Source of the DNA: Ancylobacter sp. Lp-2
Lineage (GTDB): Bacteria > Pseudomonadota > Alphaproteobacteria > Rhizobiales > Xanthobacteraceae
NCBI RefSeq assembly: GCF_020523795.1
Contig: NZ_JAJALI010000001.1
Location: 310,001 to 374,000, forward strand
DNA: 64,000 bases
Direction: 5' to 3'
In this document: positions 1-7,456 of the stretch, piece by piece
How the letters are laid out: every line of letters begins with the position of its first letter
Numbering within the stretch: the first letter of the stretch is position 1
Translations under genes and position numbers: made by a program
Notes under the pieces: generated by a model
The model's input: only the letters and a program-made list of their open reading frames with translations
Database searches by the model: none
What the model was told of the DNA's origin: nothing

Positions 1-1
1 C

Positions 2-229
2 GGCAAGGGCACCATCACCATTCCCACGCCGTTCCATATCGACTCGTCCGACGTCGCGATCCGGCGCGAGCCGGACAAGACCTTCCGCGACTTCCTCGCC
101 GTGGCCGACGGCTATTTCTACAACACCGGCAAGACCCAGGAATGGTACGAAGCGTTCCTGAAGAGCCGTGGCATGGACCCGACCGGCGTGCCCGGCATCC
201 AGCGCGAGGCCTGGACCGGCGTGAAATAG
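2..229 (+). CDS. Amino-acid ABC transporter substrate-binding protein, C-terminal fragment
   Basis: The window opens inside this gene; only the last 75 residues and the TAG stop are present. The residues around NTGKTQEWYEAFLKSRG and the short Lys-ending tail fit the C-terminal lobe of periplasmic solute-binding proteins for polar amino acids. The call rests mainly on context: two HisM/HisQ-type permeases and a GlnQ-type ATPase follow on the same strand, which is the usual binding protein-permease-permease-ATPase order. The start, signal peptide and ligand site lie outside the window. Confidence 0.6.
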   Translation, partial: GKGTITIPTPFHIDSSDVAIRREPDKTFRDFLAVADGYFYNTGKTQEWYEAFLKSRGMDPTGVPGIQREAWTGVK

Positions 230-346
230 CGCGCAGGCGGGCGCGACGGTCGATACGCGCCGTCCCGCCCGCCGGCCCGCACCCTTGCCCCCGGGCGGAT
301 CGCCCGCCCATCGACCGCGACGCCGGGAGGCGATCAAGGACAGGCA

Positions 347-1027
347 ATGCACTATCAATGGGACTTCTCCGTCATCAGCGACAATGCCGGGCTGCTGCTC
401 TGGGGCCTCGGCAATACGCTGCTGCTGACGCTGATCGCCATCCTCATCGGCACGCCGCTGGGCCTCGCGGTCGCGCTGATGCGCTTGTCGTCGCGGCGCT
501 CGCTGGCGTGGCCGGCGACGGTCTATGTGGAGGTGTTCCGCGCCGCGCCGGCGCTGGTGCAGCTCTACTGGCTGTATTTCGCGCTGCCGCGCCTGACCGG
601 CCTCCGGCTCGGCGGCTTCGAGGCGGCCGCCATCGCGCTGTCGATCCTGTCGAGCGCCTTCCTGTCGGAGGTGTTTCGCGGCGGCATCGCCTCAATCGGC
701 AAGGGGCAGTGGGACGCCGCGCGCGGCATCGGGCTCGGCTATCCTCGCATGCTGCGCACCATCATCCTGCCGCAAGCGATCCGGCGCATGCTGCCGGTGT
801 TCCTGGAGCGCTATATCGAGCTCCTGAAGACCTCGACCATCGCCGCGACGGTGTCGTTCGGCGACCTGCTGTTCGTCGCGCAGGACATTTCCTACCGCAC
901 CTACCGGACGCTGGAGATCTTCTCGGCGATCGCGGTGATGTTCTTCCTCGTCATCCTGTTGTGCAGCCAGCTCACCCGGCTGGTCGAGCACCGTCTCGCC
1001 CGTAGCGGCGAATTCACGGCACGCTGA
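347..1027 (+). CDS. Polar amino-acid ABC transporter permease (first)
   Basis: Inner-membrane permease of 226 residues, the normal size for the His/Glu/Gln/Arg/opine family. Hydrophobic segments begin near residue 15, and the EVFRAAPALVQLYWLYFALP stretch (about residues 64-83) is the family signature after the second membrane span. The cytoplasmic EAA loop follows as AARGIGLGYPRMLRTIILPQA (about 126-146, G-x9-LP), which docks the ATPase. It lies 117 bp after the binding protein gene and 12 bp before a second permease, so it should form a heterodimeric channel with it. The substrate is not determined by sequence. Confidence 0.9.
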   Translation: MHYQWDFSVISDNAGLLLWGLGNTLLLTLIAILIGTPLGLAVALMRLSSRRSLAWPATVYVEVFRAAPALVQLYWLYFALPRLTGLRLGGFEAAAIALSILSSAFLSEVFRGGIASIGKGQWDAARGIGLGYPRMLRTIILPQAIRRMLPVFLERYIELLKTSTIAATVSFGDLLFVAQDISYRTYRTLEIFSAIAVMFFLVILLCSQLTRLVEHRLARSGEFTAR

Positions 1028-1039
1028 GGAGGCGACGCG

Positions 1040-1705
1040 ATGGATGCCTTCCTCTCGCCCAGCCTCGCGATCAGCCTGCCGGCGCTGGCGCGCGGACTCG
1101 TCCACACGCTGGAGCTCGCCGCCGTCTGCCTGGTGGCGAGCCTGTTGCTCGGCCTCGTCTTCGGCGTGATGCGCTATGCCGGCGGCCGCGTGCTGCACGC
1201 CCTCGCCATCGCCTATGTCGAGGTGTTCCGCAACACGCCGGTGCTGGTGCAGATCCTCTGGTTCTTCTTCGCGCTGCCGATCCTCGTGCAGTTCGAGATC
1301 AGCGCCTTCACCGCCGCCGCGCTCGGCCTGTCGCTGAACTCCGGCGCCTTCTCGGCGGAGATCTTCCGCGCCGGCATGCAGGCGGTGCCGACAGGCCAGT
1401 GGGAGGCCGCCAATGCGCTGGGCATGAGCCGGGCCCGCGTCATGTTCCGCATCGTGCTGCCGCAGGCGGTCCGCCACATGATCCCGGCCTTCACCAATCG
1501 CTGGATCGAGCTGTTCAAGCTGACCTCGCTCGCCTCGGTCATCGCCTATCCCGAGCTGGTCTATTCGGCGCAGCAGATCTCCAACAGCTACTTCAACCCG
1601 GTCGAGGTGTTCACCCTGGTGGCGGTGATCTTCATCGCCCTGGTGATCCCGGCTTCCTATCTCCTTCGCCGCCTTGAGGCCCGTCTACGCAGGAGCGCCC
1701 CGTGA
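1040..1705 (+). CDS. Polar amino-acid ABC transporter permease (second)
   Basis: Second inner-membrane subunit, 221 residues, paralogous to the preceding permease: EVFRNTPVLVQILWFFFALP is the signature and AANALGMSRARVMFRIVLPQA the EAA loop. The ATG at 1040 follows a GAGGAGGCGAC-like ribosome site. Its stop overlaps the ATPase start by four bases (GTGA at 1702-1705), indicating translational coupling. Together with the first permease it is expected to form the channel of a type I importer for an amino acid or related polar solute. Confidence 0.9.
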   Translation: MDAFLSPSLAISLPALARGLVHTLELAAVCLVASLLLGLVFGVMRYAGGRVLHALAIAYVEVFRNTPVLVQILWFFFALPILVQFEISAFTAAALGLSLNSGAFSAEIFRAGMQAVPTGQWEAANALGMSRARVMFRIVLPQAVRHMIPAFTNRWIELFKLTSLASVIAYPELVYSAQQISNSYFNPVEVFTLVAVIFIALVIPASYLLRRLEARLRRSAP

Positions 1706-2493
1706 CCACCGACAACGTCATCGAAATCTCGGGCCTGCGGAAGAGCTTCGGCGCGCATGAGGTGCTGAAGGGCATCGACCTCGTGGTGCCGAAGGGCAAG
1801 ACGGTGGTGCTGCTCGGCGCCAGCGGCTCGGGCAAGAGCACGCTGCTGCGCTGCGTGAACTTCCTGGAGACGCCGACCGCCGGCACCGTCGCCTTCAACG
1901 GCAAGCCGGTCGGCACGCCCAAGGGGACCGGCGGCGAGCGCAGCTATTCCGACCGCGAGCTCAGGGCGCTGCGCGCCCACATCGGCATCGTCTTCCAGCA
2001 GTTCAACCTCTTCCCGCACATGACGGCGCTGGAGAACATTATGGAAGGCCAGCGCGCCGTACTCGGACGCAGCCGCGAGGAGGCGGCGGCACGGGCGGAG
2101 GCGCTGCTCGCCCGGGTCGGCCTCGCCGGGCGCGGCGGCGCCTATCCCTCGCACCTGTCCGGCGGCCAGCAGCAGCGCGTCGCCATCTGCCGGGCGCTCG
2201 CCATGGACCCGGACGTGATGCTGTTCGACGAGGCCACCTCCGCGCTCGACCCGGAGCTGGTCGGCGAGGTGCTGCGCACCATGAAGGCGCTGCGCGAGGA
2301 CGGCATGACCATGCTCATCGTCACTCATGAACTCGGCTTCGCCTACCACATCGCCGACGAGGTGGTGTTCCTCAGCGAGGGGCGCATCTACGAGCAGGGC
2401 CCACCCGAGCAGGTGATGCTGCACCCCAAGGGCGAGCGCACCCGCCAGTTCATGCTCGGCCACAGCGAATTCCGCCTCCCGCATCTCGACTGA
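1702..2493 (+). CDS. Polar amino-acid ABC transporter ATP-binding protein
   Basis: Cytoplasmic ATPase of 263 residues of the GlnQ/HisP type. Walker A is GASGSGKST, the Q-loop QQFN, the signature LSGGQQQR, Walker B VMLFDEATSALDPE, and the switch histidine is in VTHELGF. It begins with GTG overlapping the previous stop. It powers the importer encoded just upstream. The segment between Walker A and the Q-loop (around residues 68-88) carries a short polar insertion, KGTGGERSYSDRE, which is common in this family. Confidence 0.93.
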   Translation: MTTDNVIEISGLRKSFGAHEVLKGIDLVVPKGKTVVLLGASGSGKSTLLRCVNFLETPTAGTVAFNGKPVGTPKGTGGERSYSDRELRALRAHIGIVFQQFNLFPHMTALENIMEGQRAVLGRSREEAAARAEALLARVGLAGRGGAYPSHLSGGQQQRVAICRALAMDPDVMLFDEATSALDPELVGEVLRTMKALREDGMTMLIVTHELGFAYHIADEVVFLSEGRIYEQGPPEQVMLHPKGERTRQFMLGHSEFRLPHLD

Positions 2494-2528
2494 CGCGGCG
2501 GCCTACCCCTCACAGCTGGAACACGCAG

Positions 2529-3239
2529 ATGAAGATTACCTGGTTCGGCCATTCCGCCTTCCGCGTCGAGATCCCCGGCGCCGTGCTGCTGATCGATCCG
2601 TTCCTGAAGTATCATCCCGCCTATGCCGGCAATTTCGACGAGATGATCGCCGGCACCACCCATGTGCTGCTCACCCACGGCCATGAGGATCATGTCGGCG
2701 ATACCGTCGAGATCTGCGCCGCGACCGGCGCCGAGCTGGTCTCCTCGCCGGAAGTGTGCGGCTGGCTGGCGCTGCAGGGTGTGGCGAGCATCAATCCCGG
2801 CAATATCGGCGGCACCATCGATTGTGGGGCGTTCAAGGTGTCGTTCACTGACGCGACGCATTCTTCCTCGATGATCGTCGACGGCAAGATGATCTATCTC
2901 GGCCCGGCGATGGGGCTGGTGATCCGCGCCGCCAACGAGCCGACGCTCTACCACATGGGCGATACCGGCCTGTTCGGCGACATGGCGCTGATCGACGAGC
3001 TGTACCACCCCGAGATCGGCATCGTGCCGATCGGCGACCGCTTCACCATGGATGCACGGCAGGCCGCCATCGCCTGCAAGCGGTTCTTCCATTTCGACAC
3101 GGTGATCCCCGCCCACTACGCGACCTTCCCGCTGCTCGCCGCCTCCGCCGACGAGTTGGTGCGCGACCTCGCCGGCACCGACACCAAGGTGCAGGTGCTC
3201 GGCTACGGCGCCGGCGCCGAATTCACAGGGGCGCGGTGA
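2529..3239 (+). CDS. UPF0173-type metal-dependent hydrolase (metallo-beta-lactamase fold)
   Basis: Protein of 236 residues, typical of the UlaG-like/UPF0173 branch of the metallo-beta-lactamase superfamily. It begins MKITWFGHSAFRVE, the usual start of this branch, and carries the metal ligands THGHEDHVGD (about residues 47-56), a second ligand in HMGDTG and a late histidine in PAHYATFPLL. Such proteins hydrolyse varied small substrates; the substrate here is unknown. It sits 35 bp after the ABC ATPase and its stop overlaps the start of the FAD monooxygenase by one base, so it belongs to the same transcription unit and may act on the imported compound. Confidence 0.85.
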   Translation: MKITWFGHSAFRVEIPGAVLLIDPFLKYHPAYAGNFDEMIAGTTHVLLTHGHEDHVGDTVEICAATGAELVSSPEVCGWLALQGVASINPGNIGGTIDCGAFKVSFTDATHSSSMIVDGKMIYLGPAMGLVIRAANEPTLYHMGDTGLFGDMALIDELYHPEIGIVPIGDRFTMDARQAAIACKRFFHFDTVIPAHYATFPLLAASADELVRDLAGTDTKVQVLGYGAGAEFTGAR

Positions 3240-4360
3240 TGGGCGAGCGGATAGCGGAGATCGCCGGCGGCGGCATTGCCGGCCTCGCCTGCGGCTGGGC
3301 GCTCGCCCTGCGCGGCTGGAAGGTGCGGGTGCATGAGCGCAGCCCGGAGATCCGCGAGGTCGGCGCCGGCATCTATCTGATGCGCAACACCGTCTCGCTG
3401 TTCGAACATCACGGCATCGCCGGCACGATCCTGCGCAACAGCGTGACCCTGACCGGCACCGAGCGGCGCGACGCGCACGGCCGGCTGATCCAGCACCGCA
3501 GCCTCGATCCCGCCGAGCCGTGGTATGTGCTGCCGCGCGCCGATCTCGTGCTCGGCCTCGCCGAGGCCGCCCGGCGCGCCGGGGTCGAGATCGTCACCGA
3601 TTCGATGATCACCGACATGCAGCCCGACGGCACGGTCGTCACGGCGGCTGGCGAACGCCGGCGCGTCGACCTCGCCGTCGCGGCCAACGGCTTCCGCTCG
3701 CGCCTGCGCGACGGCCTCGGCCTCACCGGCTTCATCGAGGAACGCGCCGCCGGCGCCACGCGGCTGCTCATTCCGCGTGGCGCGGCCGAGGAAGACCTGG
3801 TGATGCGCGAATACTGGTCTGGCCGGCGCCGGATCGGCATCACGCCGTCCTCGCCGACCCTGACCTATGCCTATCTCAGCTGCCCGAACGACGATGCGCG
3901 CGGCGTCGCGCTGCCGCTCGACAAGTCATCGTGGAAGCAGGCCTTCCCGGCGCTGGTCGGCTTCTTCGACCGCATCCCCGACGACACCGCGCTGGTGCGC
4001 CATGCCTACCCGCTGGCGAAGGCCAAGGCCTGGTCGAACGGGCGCGCCGCCATCGTCGGCGATGCGGCGACGGCTCTGCCGCCGACGCTGGCGCAGGGGG
4101 CGGGCCTCGCCATCACCAACGCCTACTCGCTGGCGAAGACGCTGGAGGGGCACCGCGACGTCGCGGCCGGCCTCAGGGCCTGGGAGGCGGAGTATCGCTG
4201 GATTTCCGACCAGACGCAGAACTGGTCGGCACGGCTCGACAGCATGACCACGCACTGGCCGCCGGCGCTGGCGCCGCTACGGCGCGGGGTGATCTGGGCC
4301 ATCGGCGCGGTGCTGAACGACCGGGTGCGCGTTGCCGATCGGGTGCGCCTGGCACCGTGA
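3239..4360 (+). CDS. FAD-dependent monooxygenase (aromatic hydroxylase type)
   Basis: Flavoprotein of about 373 residues resembling group A NAD(P)H-dependent hydroxylases (salicylate or 6-hydroxynicotinate monooxygenase type). The dinucleotide fold is at the N terminus (AGGGIAGLACGWALALRG followed by the acidic end VHERS), and the second FAD motif is AIVGDAATALPPTLAQGAG near residue 280. The middle DG motif reads AANGFRSRLRD, with Asn where Asp is usual. ATG at 3239 shares one base with the previous stop (TGATG); a GTG one codon earlier is possible. Placement at the end of the ABC operon suggests oxidation of the imported substrate, which is inference. Confidence 0.83.
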   Translation: MGERIAEIAGGGIAGLACGWALALRGWKVRVHERSPEIREVGAGIYLMRNTVSLFEHHGIAGTILRNSVTLTGTERRDAHGRLIQHRSLDPAEPWYVLPRADLVLGLAEAARRAGVEIVTDSMITDMQPDGTVVTAAGERRRVDLAVAANGFRSRLRDGLGLTGFIEERAAGATRLLIPRGAAEEDLVMREYWSGRRRIGITPSSPTLTYAYLSCPNDDARGVALPLDKSSWKQAFPALVGFFDRIPDDTALVRHAYPLAKAKAWSNGRAAIVGDAATALPPTLAQGAGLAITNAYSLAKTLEGHRDVAAGLRAWEAEYRWISDQTQNWSARLDSMTTHWPPALAPLRRGVIWAIGAVLNDRVRVADRVRLAP

Positions 4361-4546
4361 TTATTTGCCGGCTTCGTATCGGCAAGGCTCGGTATCGGCT
4401 CCCCTTGCACAATCCGCCCGGTCTCCGCCGTTTATCGCAGCCGACCACGCGCCGCAGGGCGCTTAGGACAATGGATCGACTCTTCGGCCGCAACTGCTAA
4501 CGATACGTGACGGCGGACGTCGCCCGAATGTGCCGGGAGCACAAGA

Positions 4547-5893
4547 ATGAGGCTGCAAACCGGGTCGGATCCGATCTTGTGGTCATCATGCCTGGCGATG
4601 CTGGCCGTCGGGGCCAACAGCACGGCGATCATGGCCGCCTTGCCGCTCATGAAGGACGAGCTTTCGCTGACGTCGGCCGGCGTGCAATGGGCGGTGAACG
4701 CGTATCTGGTCATGTCGGCCGCCTGCGTGGTGGCTGGCGGCCGGGCGGCGGACCGGTTCACGGCGCGACGGAGCTCGACAGCCGGATTGGCCCTGTTCGG
4801 TCTCGCCTCCTGCCTGATCGCGTCCGCCGAGACGCAAGCCACGCTGCTGGCCGGACGCGCCTTGCAGGGGCTCGCGGCGGCATTTGCCGTACCCGGCACC
4901 CTTGCCGCGATCAATGCGGGCGCGGCGCCGGAACGCAGGCAATCCGCCATCGGCGCCTGGACCGGTTTCCTGATGCTCGGCTTCAGCATCGGCCCCTTGC
5001 TCGGCGGGGGCGTGACCCATCTCGCCGGCTGGCGCATGGTCTTCTGGCTCAATGTCCCGTTGACGCTGGTCGCGCTCGCCGGCCTCGTCTTCGCGGGCGG
5101 CGCGCGCGGCCCGGCCGGAAAGACATCGACAGGGCCTGTCGACGCAGCGGGCTTCGTCTTGCTCGCCACCTTCATGGTGTCGGTGGTCTTCGGACTTCAT
5201 GCTCTGCCACAGGCCGGCATCACGCCACTGCCGGCGATCGGCCCGCTCGTCCTCGCCGTCGTCGCGTTGCTTCTGCTGCGCCACGTGGAAGCGCGGGCAA
5301 GCGCGCCGATGGTCAATCTCGGCTTCTTCGCCCGGCGGGAGTTCGTCACCGGGGCAGCCATCGCGGCGCTGGCAATGTTCTGCATCATGAGCCTGCTGCT
5401 CTACTTCAACCTCTATGCGCAGAGCCGGGACGGTCTCGGCCTGACGTCATCGGAAGCCGGCGCACTGTTGCTGCCGCTGGGAGCGTCGCTGCTCGCGCTC
5501 GCTCTTTCGGCCTCCGCCCTTTCAGCCCGGATGAGCCTGCGCAAGGCGATCACGGGCGGCATGGCCGCCATCGTGCCGGCCTGCGCCCTCGCCGGCGCGG
5601 CCGTCGCCATGGGCTCCATCCCGCTTCTCGCGGTTGGGTTCTTCATGATGGGCGCGGGACTGGCGGTTCCCTACGCCCTGGCCCCGCGCCTAGCCCTGTC
5701 GGCCCTTCCCGCGGAACAGGCGGGACAGGGAGCGGGCATCGTCAACGCCAGCACCTTTCTCGGCGGCAGCATCGGCGTGGCAGCGGGCGCCATGGCGTTC
5801 ACGACGGCCGGCTTCATCGGCACTCTCGCGATGATCGCGCTCGCGGGCGCCGCCGGCGCCGCACTCGGTCGCCGAATTCCGGAAACGCCATGA
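4547..5893 (+). CDS. MFS drug/metabolite exporter (DHA2-like)
   Basis: Integral membrane protein of 448 residues with 12-14 hydrophobic spans. The cytoplasmic loop motif GGRAADRFTARR (about residues 64-75) after the second span is motif A of the major facilitator superfamily, and the run of Gly/Pro-rich helices around LMLGFSIGPLLGGGV (about 148-162) matches motif C of drug:H+ antiporters. It is separated from the upstream operon by 186 bp and faces a convergent SDR gene. Substrate is not predictable. The start at 4547 has no strong ribosome site; a few upstream residues are possible. Confidence 0.85.
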   Translation: MRLQTGSDPILWSSCLAMLAVGANSTAIMAALPLMKDELSLTSAGVQWAVNAYLVMSAACVVAGGRAADRFTARRSSTAGLALFGLASCLIASAETQATLLAGRALQGLAAAFAVPGTLAAINAGAAPERRQSAIGAWTGFLMLGFSIGPLLGGGVTHLAGWRMVFWLNVPLTLVALAGLVFAGGARGPAGKTSTGPVDAAGFVLLATFMVSVVFGLHALPQAGITPLPAIGPLVLAVVALLLLRHVEARASAPMVNLGFFARREFVTGAAIAALAMFCIMSLLLYFNLYAQSRDGLGLTSSEAGALLLPLGASLLALALSASALSARMSLRKAITGGMAAIVPACALAGAAVAMGSIPLLAVGFFMMGAGLAVPYALAPRLALSALPAEQAGQGAGIVNASTFLGGSIGVAAGAMAFTTAGFIGTLAMIALAGAAGAALGRRIPETP

Positions 5894-5933
5894 GCCACTC
5901 CACCGGAGTTCCATCGGACCCCGCCGGTAGATA

Positions 5934-5966
5934 GGAGGACTCCGATGCCGACCATCGGAGCCCTCC
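5934..5966. terminator. Bidirectional hairpin between convergent MFS and SDR genes
   Basis: Arms GGAGG and CTCCGAT (5934-5946) pair with ATCGGAG and CCTCC (5954-5966) around a seven-base loop, with one mismatched pair between the two arm blocks. The hairpin sits in the 91-bp gap between two convergent genes. There is no long T run, so it may stall rather than terminate efficiently. Confidence 0.5.
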
Positions 5967-5984
5967 GCTCAGCTGGCTGGCGCC

Positions 5985-6719
5985 TCAGACCTGTGCCAGG
6001 CCGCCATCGACGAACACCTCGCCGCCGGTCATGAAGCTGCTGTCCGAGGAGGCGAGGAACGCCGCCACCGCTCCGGTCTCGGTGGGATCGCCCATACGGC
6101 CGAGCGGCGTGGTGGCGCCGAGCGCGTCCAGTGCCTCCTCGCCCACCACCTCGACAGCCAGCTCGGTCTTGGTCGGCCCGGGCGACAGCACATTGACGCG
6201 GATGCCGGTGCCGCGCAGGTCCAGCGCCCAGCTGCGGGCGAGGTTGCGGATCGCCGCCTTGGTGGCGCTGTAGACGCTGAACTGCGGCGTCCCCATCACC
6301 CCCGTGCTGGAGCCGGTGAGAATGATCGACCCGCCCGCCGTCATCAGCGGCAGGGCCTTCTGAACGGTGAACAACAGCCCCTTCACATTGACGTCGAAGA
6401 TCTGGTCGTAATGCTCGGGCGTGATCTCCCCGAGCGGCGCGAACGACCCGGTCCCGGCATTGGCGAACAGGATGTCGAGGCTGCCGCGCTCGGCCTTGAC
6501 CGTCTCATAGAGCCGGTCGAGGTCGGCGAGGTCGGTCACCGATCCCGGCACCGCCCGCGCCTGCGGTCCGAGCTGCGCCAGGGCGGCGTCGAGCGCCTCC
6601 TGCCGCCGCCCGAAGATGTAGACGAAGGCGCCTTCCTCGATGAACCGCCTGGCGGCGCCAAGCCCGATGCCGGTGCCGCCGCCGGTCACTACCGCCGTCT
6701 TGCCGTGTAGCCTGCTCAT
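5985..6719 (-). CDS. SDR family oxidoreductase
   Basis: Classical short-chain dehydrogenase of 244 residues. The cofactor motif is TGGGTGIG near the N terminus, FANAG is the structural NNAG equivalent, and the catalytic pair is YSATK with an upstream Ser in ILTGSSTG. The C-terminal FMTGGEVFVDGG is standard. I chose ATG 6719 (MSRLHGK) because it has AAGGAG seven bases upstream and SDRs start just before the nucleotide fold; an in-frame codon 14 residues earlier would run into the operator region. It is divergent from an HxlR regulator that probably controls it. Confidence 0.9.
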   Translation of the reverse strand: MSRLHGKTAVVTGGGTGIGLGAARRFIEEGAFVYIFGRRQEALDAALAQLGPQARAVPGSVTDLADLDRLYETVKAERGSLDILFANAGTGSFAPLGEITPEHYDQIFDVNVKGLLFTVQKALPLMTAGGSIILTGSSTGVMGTPQFSVYSATKAAIRNLARSWALDLRGTGIRVNVLSPGPTKTELAVEVVGEEALDALGATTPLGRMGDPTETGAVAAFLASSDSSFMTGGEVFVDGGLAQV

Positions 6720-6760
6720 GATGTGCTCCTTGATTGAGGTTGCACTGAGTTGGCTGGCCA

Positions 6761-6800
6761 CATACTTATCGACAAGTATGCACCTTTTAGTAAGTACTAA
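6761..6800. promoter_or_regulatory. Probable HxlR operator: two palindromes in the divergent promoter
   Basis: CATACTT-N6-AAGTATG at 6761-6780 is a 20-bp palindrome broken at a single pair. Directly next to it TTAGT-AAGT-ACTAA (6787-6800) is a second, smaller palindrome sharing the TACTT/AAGTA half-site type. Both lie between the SDR start (6719) and the HxlR start (6804). HxlR-family regulators bind such inverted repeats near their own promoters; assignment here is inference. Confidence 0.65.
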
Positions 6801-6803
6801 GAA

Positions 6804-7220
6804 ATGTCATCGACGCCCTCGAAGCCGATCTCGACGCCTGTCCAGGCCTGCACCCCGACGCTGCCCGGCTTCACCTGCGGGCTGGACGCCACGCTGCGGG
6901 TCATCGCCGGCAAGTGGAAGCCGCTGATCCTGTATTTCCTCGCCCAGGGCGGCCCGACCCGCTATGGCGAGCTGCGCCGCGCAGTGCGCGACGTCAGCGA
7001 CAAGATGCTGATCCAGCAGCTCAAGGAACTGGAGGCGGACGGTCTGGTGAAGCGCACCGACTACAAGGAGATCCCGCCGCGGGTCGATTACAGCCTGACG
7101 CCACTCGGCCTCAGCCTGGCCGAGGCGCTGGTGCCGCTCTGCACCTGGGGCACGGAGAACCTCGACGAGGTCACCCGCGTCTTCGCCCGGCGCGAGGCCG
7201 GAAACGGCGGGGGACGGTAG
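6804..7220 (+). CDS. HxlR-family transcriptional regulator
   Basis: Winged-helix regulator of 138 residues. The family hallmark is a cysteine before the DNA-binding domain followed by VIAGKWKPLIL (about residues 35-45), then RYGELRRAVRDVSDKMLIQQLKELEADGLVKR, the helix-turn-helix and wing. HxlR proteins often sense electrophiles or oxidants through the N-terminal Cys (here FTCGLDATL). The divergent SDR oxidoreductase 84 bp away is the likely target, matching the common pairing of HxlR regulators with oxidoreductases. The second palindrome ends only three bases before the start codon. Confidence 0.9.
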   Translation: MSSTPSKPISTPVQACTPTLPGFTCGLDATLRVIAGKWKPLILYFLAQGGPTRYGELRRAVRDVSDKMLIQQLKELEADGLVKRTDYKEIPPRVDYSLTPLGLSLAEALVPLCTWGTENLDEVTRVFARREAGNGGGR

Positions 7221-7231
7221 GCAGCCGCCAG

Positions 7232-7259
7232 GTGTCCTGCCGGGAGTGTCCTGCCGGGA
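7232..7259. repeat. Exact tandem duplication of 14 bp
   Basis: GTGTCCTGCCGGGA occurs twice in direct succession just after the HxlR stop codon. It is non-coding and probably a recent slippage or duplication; no function is implied. Confidence 0.8.
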
Positions 7260-7456
7260 AGCGCGGGAGCTTCCCGTCGCCGGACGGCCGGAAAAACGTC
7301 GGCAGGGGAACGGCCTAAGCCGGCTTCCGGCCGCCGACCGGCCGGGCCCGGGGCGCTGAGGGCAGCCCCGTCGAATGCGACCAAAAAATGTCATCGTCAT
7401 CGCTCTCGACGAAAGATAACGTTCGGTCGACTCGGTATGGGGTCGTGGGGCGTGTC

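Noticed and set aside
692..1477. Long open frames antisense to the ABC permease genes, and similar ones opposite most high-GC genes (for example 7397-9724, 49218-50957)
   Set aside because: Arg/Ala/Gly-rich shadow frames without family motifs or ribosome sites; the opposite strand has clear genes.
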